Source: Vibrio sp. HI00D65 (GTDB lineage Bacteria > Pseudomonadota > Gammaproteobacteria > Enterobacterales > Vibrionaceae). From it: DNA of 64,000 bases. The stretch lies in NCBI RefSeq assembly GCF_001635455.1, contig NZ_LWEH01000005.1, forward strand, positions 62,001 through 126,000. The letters are read 5' to 3'. The notes below the pieces were generated by a model that saw only the letters and a list, made by a program, of their open reading frames with translations, made no database searches and was not told the origin of the DNA. Positions within the stretch are counted from its first letter, which is position 1, and every line of letters starts with the position of its first letter. Shown piece after piece: positions 36,295-44,781 of the stretch. The translations under genes and the position numbers were made by a program.

Positions 36295-36930
36295 TTATTG
36301 CCACTGAAGTACAGCATAAAGCTGTAGGTATTTGCGGACCAATTGCTGATTACCTGAACGTTTTAAGGGATGTCCAAATTTTATAAAACAGGGGCTAATC
36401 CTAAAGTTATTATTTAGTTCAGCCGAAAATTGAGAATCGCTCTCTCTAAGTGTAATACCTTGCTGGCTGTACTCGTTTATTTCATCAGGCAACTCGCCCA
36501 TCCACCAGTGTAGTAACTCTCCACTATTCTTGCTGCGGCTAATCCAATGGTCAGAAACGATAATTAGAAGGTCATTGGGTTGAATTGCAAACCCGTACTC
36601 CTGTTGCCAGTTATGAATATCTAACATCAATTTTTTTCGACAGGTCTTTCCTGCGCTGACCATATGATGGCTTATCATCCAAACGGTCCCGACCTCAGAC
36701 GAGATTCGAAAGTGTCGTGGGTTATCTCCAGAAGAAAGCATCTCTAAAGAGCTGATGATACTTGCATGATTAAAGCTAATGAAGGTGTGTTCCATTCGGC
36801 GTGCAAATGCTTTGCCAATGTGATGCTCACTGATCCCTTGGTTGTGCACTGTAGGGTAATGGTGTTCACATAGCTTTAGGCAATCGTCTTGAAACTGATT
36901 AACGCTTTTAATCACGAGATCTAATAACAA
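36295..36930 (-). CDS. Unrecognised 211-residue protein
   Basis: A soluble protein with no signal peptide or membrane helix, starting MLLDLVIKSVNQFQDDCLKLCEHHYP. It is rich in aromatic residues and His, with SDHWISRSKNSGELLHWW and RISPCFIKFGHPLKRSG as the most distinctive stretches. It follows the deleted RND region and sits in lower-GC sequence than its neighbours, which could indicate transfer. A TCATTG-type leader gives no clear ribosome-binding site. I do not recognise the family and make no functional claim. Confidence 0.6.
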   Translation of the reverse strand: MLLDLVIKSVNQFQDDCLKLCEHHYPTVHNQGISEHHIGKAFARRMEHTFISFNHASIISSLEMLSSGDNPRHFRISSEVGTVWMISHHMVSAGKTCRKKLMLDIHNWQQEYGFAIQPNDLLIIVSDHWISRSKNSGELLHWWMGELPDEINEYSQQGITLRESDSQFSAELNNNFRISPCFIKFGHPLKRSGNQQLVRKYLQLYAVLQWQ

Positions 36931-37214
36931 TGAAGTCCCTTATACATAGTTACTATCTTATTGATGGGCAATAGTACGGTAATTGATGTGTCATTACCTA
37001 TTAGCAAAGTCCGAGTTCTTGATCCCTATATCAAAATTAGCGTTTGCCGGGTGATTTTCTGGATAGTACTGGCACTTCGTAGGTCTGTATTCTAAATTAT
37101 GAGGAATTCTAACCAGTTAGAAGGATTTGGTTAGTTAGCAAAGTGGCAGCCAGTTATCGTAAGCTTAGTCAGTTAATCACAATTCTTCTACTTACATTTT
37201 ATTTGGACACGTTA

Positions 37215-37460
37215 ATGACCATTCAATTAGATTCGAAACAGAAGTCAGAACTTACTCATACGCTTCAGAAGTACCTTCAGGATGAACTTGATGTGGAACT
37301 TGGTCAGTTCGACGCTGAATTCTTGGTTGACTTCATCAGTAAAAAGTTTGGTGCGGTCTACTACAACAAGGGGATAGAAGACGCACAAAAGGTCATGGAA
37401 CAGAAGATGATGGATATCTCAGATGAACTGTATGAGATTGAACAAATCATTGAAATCTAA
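37215..37460 (+). CDS. DUF2164 family protein
   Basis: An 81-residue cytoplasmic protein matching the DUF2164 pattern: TIQLDSKQKSELTHTLQKYL, then QFDAEFLVDFISKKFGAVYYNKGIEDAQ. The family is widespread but uncharacterised. I chose the ATG at 37215; the ORF is open further upstream but without family sequence. It is single and intact. Confidence 0.82.
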   Translation: MTIQLDSKQKSELTHTLQKYLQDELDVELGQFDAEFLVDFISKKFGAVYYNKGIEDAQKVMEQKMMDISDELYEIEQIIEI

Positions 37461-37612
37461 CGTCGTGCCCAAACTTATTCAAAAATTTTGAATAACTTGT
37501 TTAATTGGAAATGATGTTACCAATGTAAAGCTTAGTAAATACTATGTTACACAAGTTGAGTGTAGGGTACGCTTTGAAAACTATACGACTCGTTAACTTT
37601 CGGAATAGATGT

Positions 37613-38152
37613 ATGGAAAACAACGTTAGAAATTACAACCCTTTAGCAAGAGCGATGCATTGGATTTCAGCGCTAACAATTTTTGGTTTATTTGGCGTTG
37701 GCCTGTGGATGGTTGACCTTTCATATTACAGCGAGTGGTACAAAACAGCACCAGACTACCACCGTTCGACAGGCATTCTTTTGGCTGTAGTTACTGTCGT
37801 TCGCTTGGTTTGGAAGTTAGTTACCGCGTCACCGAAAGTGGAAGGTAAGGCTCACGAAGTGGTAGCTGCGAAGATTGCTCATGGTTTTATGTACCTTAAC
37901 TTAGCGGTTTTATTTATCTCTGGTTATTTGATTTCTACATCAGATGGCCGTGGGATCGATGTTTTTAATTGGTTCACCGTGCCTAGTATGGGCGAACTAT
38001 TTGCCAACCAATCTGATCTTGCAGGAACGGTTCACTACTATGCTGCCTGGGTACTGATCATTATGGCATCAGTGCACGCTTTAGCGGCGATAAAACACCA
38101 CGCTATCGACAAAGACGATACGCTACGAAAAATGATAGGAGCTTCAAAATGA
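37613..38152 (+). CDS. yceJ: Cytochrome b561 family protein (YceJ-like)
   Basis: A 179-residue inner-membrane di-heme cytochrome of the bacterial b561 family. The first helix carries the heme-binding His in ARAMHWISALTIFG; further His residues lie in PDYHRSTG, KIAHGFMYL and the final GTVHYYAAWVLIIMASVHALAAIKHH. Such proteins move electrons between quinols and periplasmic partners. The stop codon overlaps the yceI start (ATGA), so the two form an operon, as in E. coli yceJ-yceI. I chose ATG 37613; a TTG/ATG-containing upstream extension lacks homology. Confidence 0.9.
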   Translation: MENNVRNYNPLARAMHWISALTIFGLFGVGLWMVDLSYYSEWYKTAPDYHRSTGILLAVVTVVRLVWKLVTASPKVEGKAHEVVAAKIAHGFMYLNLAVLFISGYLISTSDGRGIDVFNWFTVPSMGELFANQSDLAGTVHYYAAWVLIIMASVHALAAIKHHAIDKDDTLRKMIGASK

Positions 38153-38718
38153 AAAAGTCAATTATCGCTACAGGATTAGCATTCGCAATGGCAATGCCTT
38201 TCGCTGCTAACGCTGCTGATTACGTGATTGATACAAAAGGTGCACATGCATCAGTTAACTTTAAAGTTAGCCACCTAGGTTACAGCTTTATCCAAGGTCG
38301 TTTTAACACATTTTCTGGTGATTTCTCGTATGACGCAAACAACGTTGAAGCATCAAAAGTAAACGTTATTGTTGATACAACGAGTCTAGACTCTAACCAC
38401 GCTGAGCGTGATAAGCACATTCGTAGCTCTGACTTCATTGACGCTGGCAAGTTCTCAGACGCTACATTCAACAGCACGAAAGTTGTTGATAAAGGCGACG
38501 GCAAACTTGAAGTTATGGGTGACCTTAAACTTCACGGTGTAACTAAGCCAATCGCTATCGAAGCTGAATTCATCGGTGCTGGTCAAGACCCATGGGGTGG
38601 TGAGCGTGCTGGTTTCGTTGGTACAACTCGTTTAGAACTTGCTGACTTCAACATTCCAGTAATGGGTGCCTCAAGCTATGTAGATATGGATCTACATGTT
38701 GAAGGTATCAAGAAGTAA
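38149..38718 (+). CDS. yceI: YceI family periplasmic lipid-binding protein
   Basis: A 189-residue secreted protein with a signal peptide ending near ANAAD. The mature part is an 8-stranded lipocalin-like barrel of the YceI family: YVIDTKGAHASVNFKVSHLGYS, NTFSGDFSYD and GDLKLHGVTKPIAIEAEF. Family members bind polyisoprenoids such as isoprenoid quinones. Translational coupling to the upstream b561 gene supports a joint role in envelope electron transfer or quinone handling. A terminator follows 66 bases downstream. Confidence 0.94.
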   Translation: MKKSIIATGLAFAMAMPFAANAADYVIDTKGAHASVNFKVSHLGYSFIQGRFNTFSGDFSYDANNVEASKVNVIVDTTSLDSNHAERDKHIRSSDFIDAGKFSDATFNSTKVVDKGDGKLEVMGDLKLHGVTKPIAIEAEFIGAGQDPWGGERAGFVGTTRLELADFNIPVMGASSYVDMDLHVEGIKK

Positions 38719-39027
38719 TCTCACGATTAATGGTCCCTTGTAGGTATCAATCTTTTTACCTAAACACGACAATTAGAAATAGAGAAAGGCGCAAAGTATT
38801 CACCTTGCGCCTTTTTATTAACGTAAATGGCAACGCGTTTTAATCTGTTTTGTGTCATATCTTTAGTCGCGTTTTAAGCCATCATTTACTATTAGCCTGT
38901 CAACGTTGCTATGACTAATTCATTTACGAAAGCGACTAATCTCTAATCGACTACCTTTGCCTTCGCATATCCCATCGCTAGCTAAATTCTTCCTAGCTAA
39001 ACTGTTGTAAGTTTGACGATAAACTAG
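38719..39027. other. Intergenic region, 309 bases
   Basis: It contains the yceI terminator at 38785-38816 and then about 210 bases with no recognisable gene, RNA or operator before the 3' end of the CBS pseudogene. Confidence 0.5.
38785..38816 (+). terminator. Intrinsic terminator of yceJ-yceI
   Basis: AAAGGCGCAA pairs with TTGCGCCTTT around a ten-base loop, followed by T residues. Confidence 0.88.
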
Positions 39028-39521
39028 TTATGCTCTTTCTAATTCAGCTTCAGCAACCACGTTTAGACGGTCACCGTAAATAGTGCGAAGTGCTTGCACC
39101 ACCTCAGTTCGAGTCAGAACACCCACCATTACACCGTTTTCTACATATGTGGTTGACTTACTTTCATCGCTTTAGCTCGTTCTTCTAGAGAAAGAGAAGT
39201 CAGTCGAGTCGCGAAGCCGATGCTAGTAGTAGGGTACAGTTGCTCCTTGTCGATACATAGGAACTCAGCCACATCAACTAGCTTGTCGTTTGCATCGCTG
39301 GCCACAACGTCACGGCTCATTAGGTCTACGACTTTTTGGCCTTTAGTTGGGATGTAGTCTTAGCACCATAAATCAACCATTACGTCGTGAACAGAGAAGA
39401 TACCAACAAGACGACCTTCAACACCGCAAACAGGAGCGCTAACCAGTTGAGCGTCTAAAAGTGAATCAATTGCCACTGATGTAAGCATCTCTACGCTTAG
39501 TGTAATTGGTTGAGTGTTCAT
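39028..39521 (-). pseudogene. Broken CBS-domain protein
   Basis: On the minus strand a two-CBS regulatory protein can be read: TQPITLSVEMLTSVAIDSLLDAQLVSAPV and GRLVGIFSVHDVMVD in the first domain and GVMVGVLTRTEVVQALRTIYGD in the last. A TAA at 39360-39362 interrupts the frame after LWC, and a one-base frameshift near 39160-39180 separates KVSQPH from YVENGVMVG. The frame also has a stop just before the plausible start. Three lesions make this a decaying gene. CBS pairs normally bind adenosine nucleotides and regulate partner proteins. Confidence 0.85.
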
Positions 39522-39834
39522 GATTTGCTTGATAGTTCACTTCTACTGCGTTATCGGCTTTTCATTTAGGTTAGCTGCACGTTAAAGCCTCTGTCTTGTC
39601 TAAATTTCCCACAAAATCTACAAAATAAAGCTCGAAAGGTTAATAGCCCTTATAACCAAATATGTTGAAAAGGCGATTCCTGTCTCTATTTGGTGATAAA
39701 TGCATATTTGCATACATTATTAATGTGATCACGATCGCCCCAAAGAAGGCGTTCTTACCATAGTATGCTTACTTGATTTTAAGTGAGGCTAAAACCGGTT
39801 GCGTTCAATAACGTAATTAGGCTTTAGAAATAGT
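39522..39834. other. Intergenic region, 313 bases
   Basis: It lies between the CBS pseudogene and the DUF1097 gene and presumably holds both promoters. It is AT-rich around 39690-39720. I see no repeat, RNA or operator that I can support. Confidence 0.45.
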
Positions 39835-40329
39835 ATGAGTGCATTAGTCGCGATTTCATTAACAACAGGTATTTTATCAGGTCTTTGGGGATGGATAGCT
39901 ATCTCTTTTGGCTTATTGTCATGGGCGGGTTTCTTAGGTTGCACCAGTTACTTTGCTTCGCCAACCGGTGGTATTAAAGGGTTGGCGTATAGCTTATTAA
40001 CCAACATGACAGGCGTATTCTGGGCAATGGTAATCATCGAAAGCTCAGCCTTCGCTGGGTTAGAGATTCTTGGCTATGTAATTACTGCTATTGTCGCTTT
40101 CTTTATGTGTATTCAAGCAAAACAAGCGTGGTTAGGATATATACCCGGAACCTTCATTGGTTGTTGCGCGACATTTGCTGCAGGCGGTGATTGGCAACTG
40201 GTTGTGCCTTCTTTGCTGCTTGGTGGCGTGTTTGGATACTTAATGAAAGCAACGGGCTTGTGGCTTCACGCAAAATCAACTCAATCTTTGGAAGTTGTTG
40301 AACAACACGCTGAGCAAGCAAAAGCCTAA
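39835..40329 (+). CDS. DUF1097 family inner-membrane protein (YcdZ-like)
   Basis: A 164-residue membrane protein with about five hydrophobic segments. It starts MSALVAISLTTGILSGLWGWIAI and contains FLGCTSYFASPTGGIKGLAY and GTFIGCCATFAAGGDW, which match the DUF1097/YcdZ family. The C-terminal 25 residues are hydrophilic and acidic. Function is unknown; transport of a small solute is possible but not shown. A terminator lies 80 bases downstream. Confidence 0.85.
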   Translation: MSALVAISLTTGILSGLWGWIAISFGLLSWAGFLGCTSYFASPTGGIKGLAYSLLTNMTGVFWAMVIIESSAFAGLEILGYVITAIVAFFMCIQAKQAWLGYIPGTFIGCCATFAAGGDWQLVVPSLLLGGVFGYLMKATGLWLHAKSTQSLEVVEQHAEQAKA

Positions 40330-40410
40330 CGAATGCGTTAAGCAAAGATGCTCTAGTTACTGTGAACTCTTGCAAGATAACCCCCAATTAATTTGTATAT
40401 CAATTTATAC

Positions 40411-40437
40411 AGGCACACAATTTGGTGTGCCTTTTTT
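40411..40437 (+). terminator. Intrinsic terminator of the DUF1097 gene
   Basis: AGGCACAC pairs with GTGTGCCT around a six-base loop and is followed by six T residues. It also lies just past the 3' end of the opposing ybjD gene. Confidence 0.85.
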
Positions 40438-40512
40438 GTTTTTGGTGGTTGTAAGAATTCAATAAGCTTTTTCGCAGAAGGACTTATACCGTCTATCAGA
40501 AAAGCTAGAGGC

Positions 40513-42210
40513 TTAGGTATTCCCATTTGCCATGGTGATCACTCGTTTCAACGTCCACCTCAACAGCAGTGGGATACATTCTTGGCCTCGATCTTCGCAA
40601 TGCGAAACAATCGCCAAAGCGAGGTCAGGTTTTGCATGTTTCTTCAATACTTTAGCCACCACTTTTTTCGGAGGAATAGGGTGGTCATATGGGATCTTAA
40701 CCATGTCCCTGAAAAAGCTCTCAAACCCATTCATATACAAATAGTGTTCGATGTCTTTATCGGGTAGTTCTGTTAAGCGGTGACGCTCTTGGTCGTTCCC
40801 GAGTTTAGAGTGAACTGTGGCGGCGTACTTTTTTCCTGCCGCATCACCATCAGTAACCACATGCCAATCAATACCAAACTCTTGTGCGACTTTAATTAGC
40901 GCTTTTAGTCCAGACTGTGCAAACTCAATGATCTGTACACCTTCGGCTGCAAGGTTATATCCGCATTGGTTTGCCAACTCGTTAAACAGCCAAACCTCTG
41001 TTTCTCCTTCGACTAACAACCAACACCGAGCGAACAGTGCACCAGAACGATGGAATCGGATATGAAAACCTATTCGCCTTAGTTCATCTTTACTAAAGTG
41101 ATTCATGTTCAATTGATTAGCGATGGTTTTGTCTGATTGACGAACCAAACGGCGAATAGATTGCAATGGAACTGCGGCAAGCAGCTCACCACTATTAGTA
41201 GTGAGGATTTTCTGCATTGGCAGCTTTTGCATCAGGCTCCAAGCTCTTGCTAAGTGAGTAGGGTGCAATCGACCTTCGGGATCTTCTAGGATCAAAAGTG
41301 GACGCGCGCAACGCCTCAAGTCGTTTGGTCCTTTGGCTTGCAGATATGCGTTCAATAAACCCATGAACAACAGGCGTGTTTGTTTATTATTAGTTTCTTC
41401 TACGAGCTGATGGATACTCTGGTCGTTAGCACCAGCAGAATAAAGCAATCCATCTCTTTGTTTTCTTGGGTTTCGGCGAGAATTACTTTTGAAAGAAAAG
41501 TAGTGTTCAACCAAGCTTTGCATTGACTGTAAGCTACTGCGCATTTCACCTTTGTTTACATGACCAGGGATCGCCATTAAACGACGGCAGGTATTATCGA
41601 TTCGTTTTTCGATTCTAGCTTGGCGCGCATTGCCATTGCCATTATTGCTATTGCCATTATTTGAATTTCCGTTTCCGTTTCCGTTTGGGGTGACCGACTT
41701 AGCGTTGAAAGGGCGATCAAAATGCCTTGCATCGCGTAAGCGAATGACCGGATGCAAGGTCATCAATTCTTGTGCGAGCTTTTCTGAATGGTGCAGTTTG
41801 AGAGGATTACCATCTAACCCTAAGAATGCATAGTGGGTGGTGGTTTCGTACTGCTCCAACGTCGCGCTGATTCGGTAATAAATGCGATAAACACCAAATT
41901 CATCTTGGACCCAGATAGGCTTGAGCTTGCGGTAACGGCCTGCATTCAATTCGCTCTTGTCGTTAGCTTTGAGCGACAGGACGATTTGAAGGTGTTGAGA
42001 CTGCGGGTGTGAAACTGAGTAATCGACATGAAAATCGGTCATTTCAAAGCGGTATGGCACACCGTCTGAAGGAAGAACGACGGACAGGGCATCCAGTAAC
42101 GAAGACTTACCCCAAGTATTTTCGCCAATAAGCGTGGTTAGCTCGTCAAATGCCAATGACATGCGCTTGATACCTCTAAAGCCAGAAATCTCGATTCTTT
42201 CTAGTTGCAT
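40513..42210 (-). CDS. ybjD: OLD-family ATP-dependent endonuclease (YbjD)
   Basis: A 565-residue protein with an N-terminal ABC/SMC-type ATPase and a C-terminal Toprim nuclease domain, the OLD family layout. Walker A is GENTWGKSS (residues 29-37), the signature/Walker B region is LLILEDPEGRLHP, and the Toprim core is WLLVEGETEVWL...VVTDGDAAGKKY with acidic metal ligands. It matches E. coli YbjD, whose role is undefined; OLD proteins act in DNA processing and sometimes phage defence. An unusual Gly/Asn-repeat insert lies near residues 174-194. AGGAG lies 7 bases before the ATG. Confidence 0.9.
   Translation of the reverse strand: MQLERIEISGFRGIKRMSLAFDELTTLIGENTWGKSSLLDALSVVLPSDGVPYRFEMTDFHVDYSVSHPQSQHLQIVLSLKANDKSELNAGRYRKLKPIWVQDEFGVYRIYYRISATLEQYETTTHYAFLGLDGNPLKLHHSEKLAQELMTLHPVIRLRDARHFDRPFNAKSVTPNGNGNGNSNNGNSNNGNGNARQARIEKRIDNTCRRLMAIPGHVNKGEMRSSLQSMQSLVEHYFSFKSNSRRNPRKQRDGLLYSAGANDQSIHQLVEETNNKQTRLLFMGLLNAYLQAKGPNDLRRCARPLLILEDPEGRLHPTHLARAWSLMQKLPMQKILTTNSGELLAAVPLQSIRRLVRQSDKTIANQLNMNHFSKDELRRIGFHIRFHRSGALFARCWLLVEGETEVWLFNELANQCGYNLAAEGVQIIEFAQSGLKALIKVAQEFGIDWHVVTDGDAAGKKYAATVHSKLGNDQERHRLTELPDKDIEHYLYMNGFESFFRDMVKIPYDHPIPPKKVVAKVLKKHAKPDLALAIVSHCEDRGQECIPLLLRWTLKRVITMANGNT
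41628..41690. repeat. Hexanucleotide repeat encoding a Gly/Asn run inside ybjD
   Basis: About 62 bases of imperfect TTGCCA and TTTCCG units, three in a row for the latter. On the minus strand they encode alternating Gly, Asn and Ser (NGNGNGNSNNG). It falls between the ATPase half-domains, where a flexible loop is tolerated. Such arrays can change length by slippage in steps of two residues without shifting frame. Confidence 0.8.
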
Positions 42211-42448
42211 AGGCTTACTCCTAAGGGAAGGTTCTGCTAATTGTTTGAAAGCTAACAGATATCTTTAATCATAATCGAAAAATAGATATTCGGTATGCTC
42301 GTTTGTCACAAAACCCACACTTCATTTATACGCCGCAAAATGAGGTTTTTGATCTATATCGAGTATTTTTTTGCAGTGCAGTTTCATAAAATTCACGATT
42401 CTGTCATGATTCCCGACCTAGTATGAAGGGACAAAGAGAGAAGAAAAT

Positions 42449-44188
42449 ATGACTAAAAAGAACAAGCCGACAAAGATTGTGTTGGCACACATTAACGACA
42501 CCCACTCATACTTTGAACCAACGTCATTACAGCTATCACTTAAAATGAACAACCACATCATCGAACCTTATGTCAGTGCCGGTGGTTTCGCACGAATTGC
42601 AACACGCTTTAAACAGCTCCAACAAGACGCTCAGCGACAAAAGGTTGGAACCCTTTTCCTTCATGCCGGGGACTGCTTTCAAGGCACTTTGTACTTCTCA
42701 CTCTTCAAAGGCAAAGCCAACGCCGATCTACTGAATGCGCTGAATATAGATGCAATGACCCTTGGCAATCACGAGTTGGACATGGGTAATGAACCTGTTG
42801 CTATGTTCGCAAAGAAGATCCAATTTCCACTCTTAGCTGGTAACTGGAATTTGTCGAATGAGGATATCAATAAAACTCATACGTTAGCGGACAACGAAAT
42901 TGTTAAGCCTTACTTAACTGAAACACGAAGTGCTTCTTTTATAACGAAGGAGTTCGGTGGCGAAAAAGTCGCTATTTTCGGATTGAGTATCGACAAGATG
43001 GCCAGTATTGCTAACCCTGATATCGATACACCATTTGAAAATGCTCTAGCAACAGCAAAATCGACCATAGAGCAGGTTCATAAAGCCGGTATCAATAAAA
43101 TTGTTTTACTCAGCCACCTCGGTTACGAAGCCGATTTAGATCTTGCGGCTAATGTATCTGGTATTGGCGTGATTGTTGGCGGGCATAGTCACCGATTACA
43201 AGGCGACTTCTCGGATATCGGCTTGGTCAAGGACGATGATTACGGCGTTAAAGTGGGCGACACCTACGTTGTGCAAGCGGGTTTCCACGCAATGAGTCTG
43301 GGTCATTGCGAAATAGAGTTTGATTCACAAGGTAAAGTGATTCAGTTCAATGGCAAAAATGAACTGCTGTTAGGGCGTCGACTATTTATAGATGCTAAGT
43401 TGAGTGAGGTCGGGCAGGACGATGCTTATGATATGGCGTGCGAGTATCTTAATAACCACCCAAACATCTCGGTGTGTAAGAAAGATCCTAAGCTGCAAAG
43501 CATCCTTACGGATAAGTATCAACCTAGGGTTCGTAAACTGCAGCAACAAGTGATTGCTCATGCAGACACAAAACTTCGCCATGTTCGAATCCCTGACGAA
43601 AACGGACCAAGCCAACTTGCACCGCTTGTCGCACAATCATTCCACTATTTAATGAACCAAAAAGGTCATCGGGTAGACTTCGCAATCCATAACTCTGGTG
43701 GTGTAAGAAACTCACTCAATAGCGGTGATGTGTCCGTTGCCGATATTGCCGGAAAGCTACTACCGTTTGCCGTACCTATTGGGATGTATGAGATAAAAGG
43801 CGAGACAATCGCCGCTATGCTAGAAGGTGCCATTAATAATGCGTTAGATAACGGCGTGGTAGGGACAGGATCAGGAAGTTTTCCATATACCCATAACTTA
43901 AGGTTTTGTTACCACAAAGAAGCGCCAATCGGGCATCGCATCCATCACTTGGAAATTCATTCAGACGAGTCAGGTTGGCAGCCAGTTTCCCGTGAACGTA
44001 TTTACCGAGGTACATCTTCGGCTTACACAATGAAAGGGAAAGAGGGTTACAACGCTGTGTTGGATATGATTGGTGACGGAATTGTAACGACTTACTCGAT
44101 GGCCGATTGTTTTATTGCGTTCTTACAAGACAACCCAGAGTCACTAAAATACAACGAGCCACTAAATTGCATGGAGTGTTTTAGGTAA
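42449..44188 (+). CDS. Bifunctional metallophosphatase/5'-nucleotidase, cytoplasmic type
   Basis: A 579-residue enzyme of the UshA/CpdB-like metallophosphoesterase family. The N-terminal domain has the dimetal ligands in LAHINDTHSYF, HAGDCFQGT, TLGNHELDMG, LLSHLGYEADL and GGHSHRLQGD. The C-terminal 5'-nucleotidase domain starts near residue 370 and contains VDFAIHNSGGVRNSLNSGDVSVAD. Unlike UshA it has no signal peptide, so it is probably cytoplasmic; the usual secretory start is replaced by MTKKNKPTKIV. It would hydrolyse nucleotides or nucleotide sugars. GAGAGAAG precedes the ATG. Confidence 0.9.
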   Translation: MTKKNKPTKIVLAHINDTHSYFEPTSLQLSLKMNNHIIEPYVSAGGFARIATRFKQLQQDAQRQKVGTLFLHAGDCFQGTLYFSLFKGKANADLLNALNIDAMTLGNHELDMGNEPVAMFAKKIQFPLLAGNWNLSNEDINKTHTLADNEIVKPYLTETRSASFITKEFGGEKVAIFGLSIDKMASIANPDIDTPFENALATAKSTIEQVHKAGINKIVLLSHLGYEADLDLAANVSGIGVIVGGHSHRLQGDFSDIGLVKDDDYGVKVGDTYVVQAGFHAMSLGHCEIEFDSQGKVIQFNGKNELLLGRRLFIDAKLSEVGQDDAYDMACEYLNNHPNISVCKKDPKLQSILTDKYQPRVRKLQQQVIAHADTKLRHVRIPDENGPSQLAPLVAQSFHYLMNQKGHRVDFAIHNSGGVRNSLNSGDVSVADIAGKLLPFAVPIGMYEIKGETIAAMLEGAINNALDNGVVGTGSGSFPYTHNLRFCYHKEAPIGHRIHHLEIHSDESGWQPVSRERIYRGTSSAYTMKGKEGYNAVLDMIGDGIVTTYSMADCFIAFLQDNPESLKYNEPLNCMECFR

Positions 44189-44267
44189 ACATTCCAAAAA
44201 ATAACCATTTATAAAATTGGCACTGTTTATGCTAGGTTTCTAGGGCAAGTTCCTGTGGAGGCAAAGC

Positions 44268-44363
44268 ATGAATAGGAAAGATTGGTTGGATGCAGCCGCT
44301 GTTGTTGGCTGGATTTCCGTTTGGTCTGCATTAGTGTATCTCATTCCAATGGCGGGGATATAG
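44268..44363 (+). CDS. Very small membrane protein, 31 residues
   Basis: A short gene read from the sequence: MNRKDWLDAAAVVGWISVWS followed by ALVYLIPMAGI. It forms a single hydrophobic helix with a short charged N-terminus (NRKD). A strong GGAGG lies seven bases before the ATG, which makes translation likely. It sits 80 bases after the nucleotidase gene; a terminator follows at 44509. The family is unknown. Confidence 0.6.
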   Translation: MNRKDWLDAAAVVGWISVWSALVYLIPMAGI

Positions 44364-44508
44364 CATACCTAGGCTCATTATCTCAACGAGACTCAATAAC
44401 TGAACGAATGTCATTGAACGTATTGTTAGCAGGCTTCAGGGCGAGCTATCAGCATGAGTGGTATTGTTTGAATCAATACGAGACTCTTATTGACAGACGG
44501 GCACAAAT

Positions 44509-44535
44509 AAAAAAGGAGCGCTTTGCTCCTTTTTT
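44509..44535 (+). terminator. Intrinsic terminator downstream of the 31-residue protein gene
   Basis: AAAAAAGGAGC pairs with GCTCCTTTTTT, an 11-bp perfect stem with a five-base loop. It is followed by more A/T and would stop transcripts entering the alx leader. Confidence 0.88.
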
Positions 44536-44663
44536 ATTAATTTCAGAAAATTTTTCTAGACGGAACAAAGTTTGCCGAATACTATCCATGTGTTTGGGGA
44601 GTAGTTAGCGCAAGTTTACGTATCGTCATCTCGTTAGGCCAATTGTCTATCCGGTGCGTAAAG

Positions 44664-44770
44664 GTGAAATCCCATATTTCACTTCAACGAGACCAACGCA
44701 ATCACAATCAAGATCCGTCGTGGAGCTTGATATGTTTTGTTTGCGGAAGGTCTTTGAACAGTTCTTCCGC
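44664..44770 (+). promoter_or_regulatory. Hairpin leader immediately before alx
   Basis: GTGAAAT/ATTTCAC (44664-44682) and GCGGAAG/CTTCCGC (44743-44770) form two stems; the second ends only two bases before the GGAGG ribosome-binding site, so its folding could mask or free that site. E. coli alx is controlled by a pH- and manganese-responsive leader, so a similar role here is plausible but not shown. Confidence 0.5.
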
Positions 44771-44781
44771 CCGGAGGAATA

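Larger units (their letters stand above)
44364..44781. promoter_or_regulatory. Intergenic region and structured leader of alx
   Basis: 418 bases with the terminator at 44509-44535 and then a leader of about 240 bases before the TerC-family gene, containing two hairpins (44664-44682 and 44743-44770). The leader does not match the Mn2+-sensing yybP-ykoY consensus that I can recall, but its size and structure fit a regulatory RNA. Confidence 0.55.

Noticed and set aside
40513..42210. Phage-defence island around the OLD-family nuclease
   Set aside because: YbjD is a housekeeping-type OLD protein in gammaproteobacteria and no partner helicase, reverse transcriptase or other defence gene is adjacent.
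44282..44608. 108-codon frame running through the 44509 terminator
   Set aside because: It starts inside the 31-residue membrane protein gene in another frame and reads straight through a strong terminator.
44536..44781. Mn2+-sensing yybP-ykoY riboswitch upstream of alx
   Set aside because: The leader has hairpins, but the sequence blocks I associate with that riboswitch are not visible, so I report only a structured leader.
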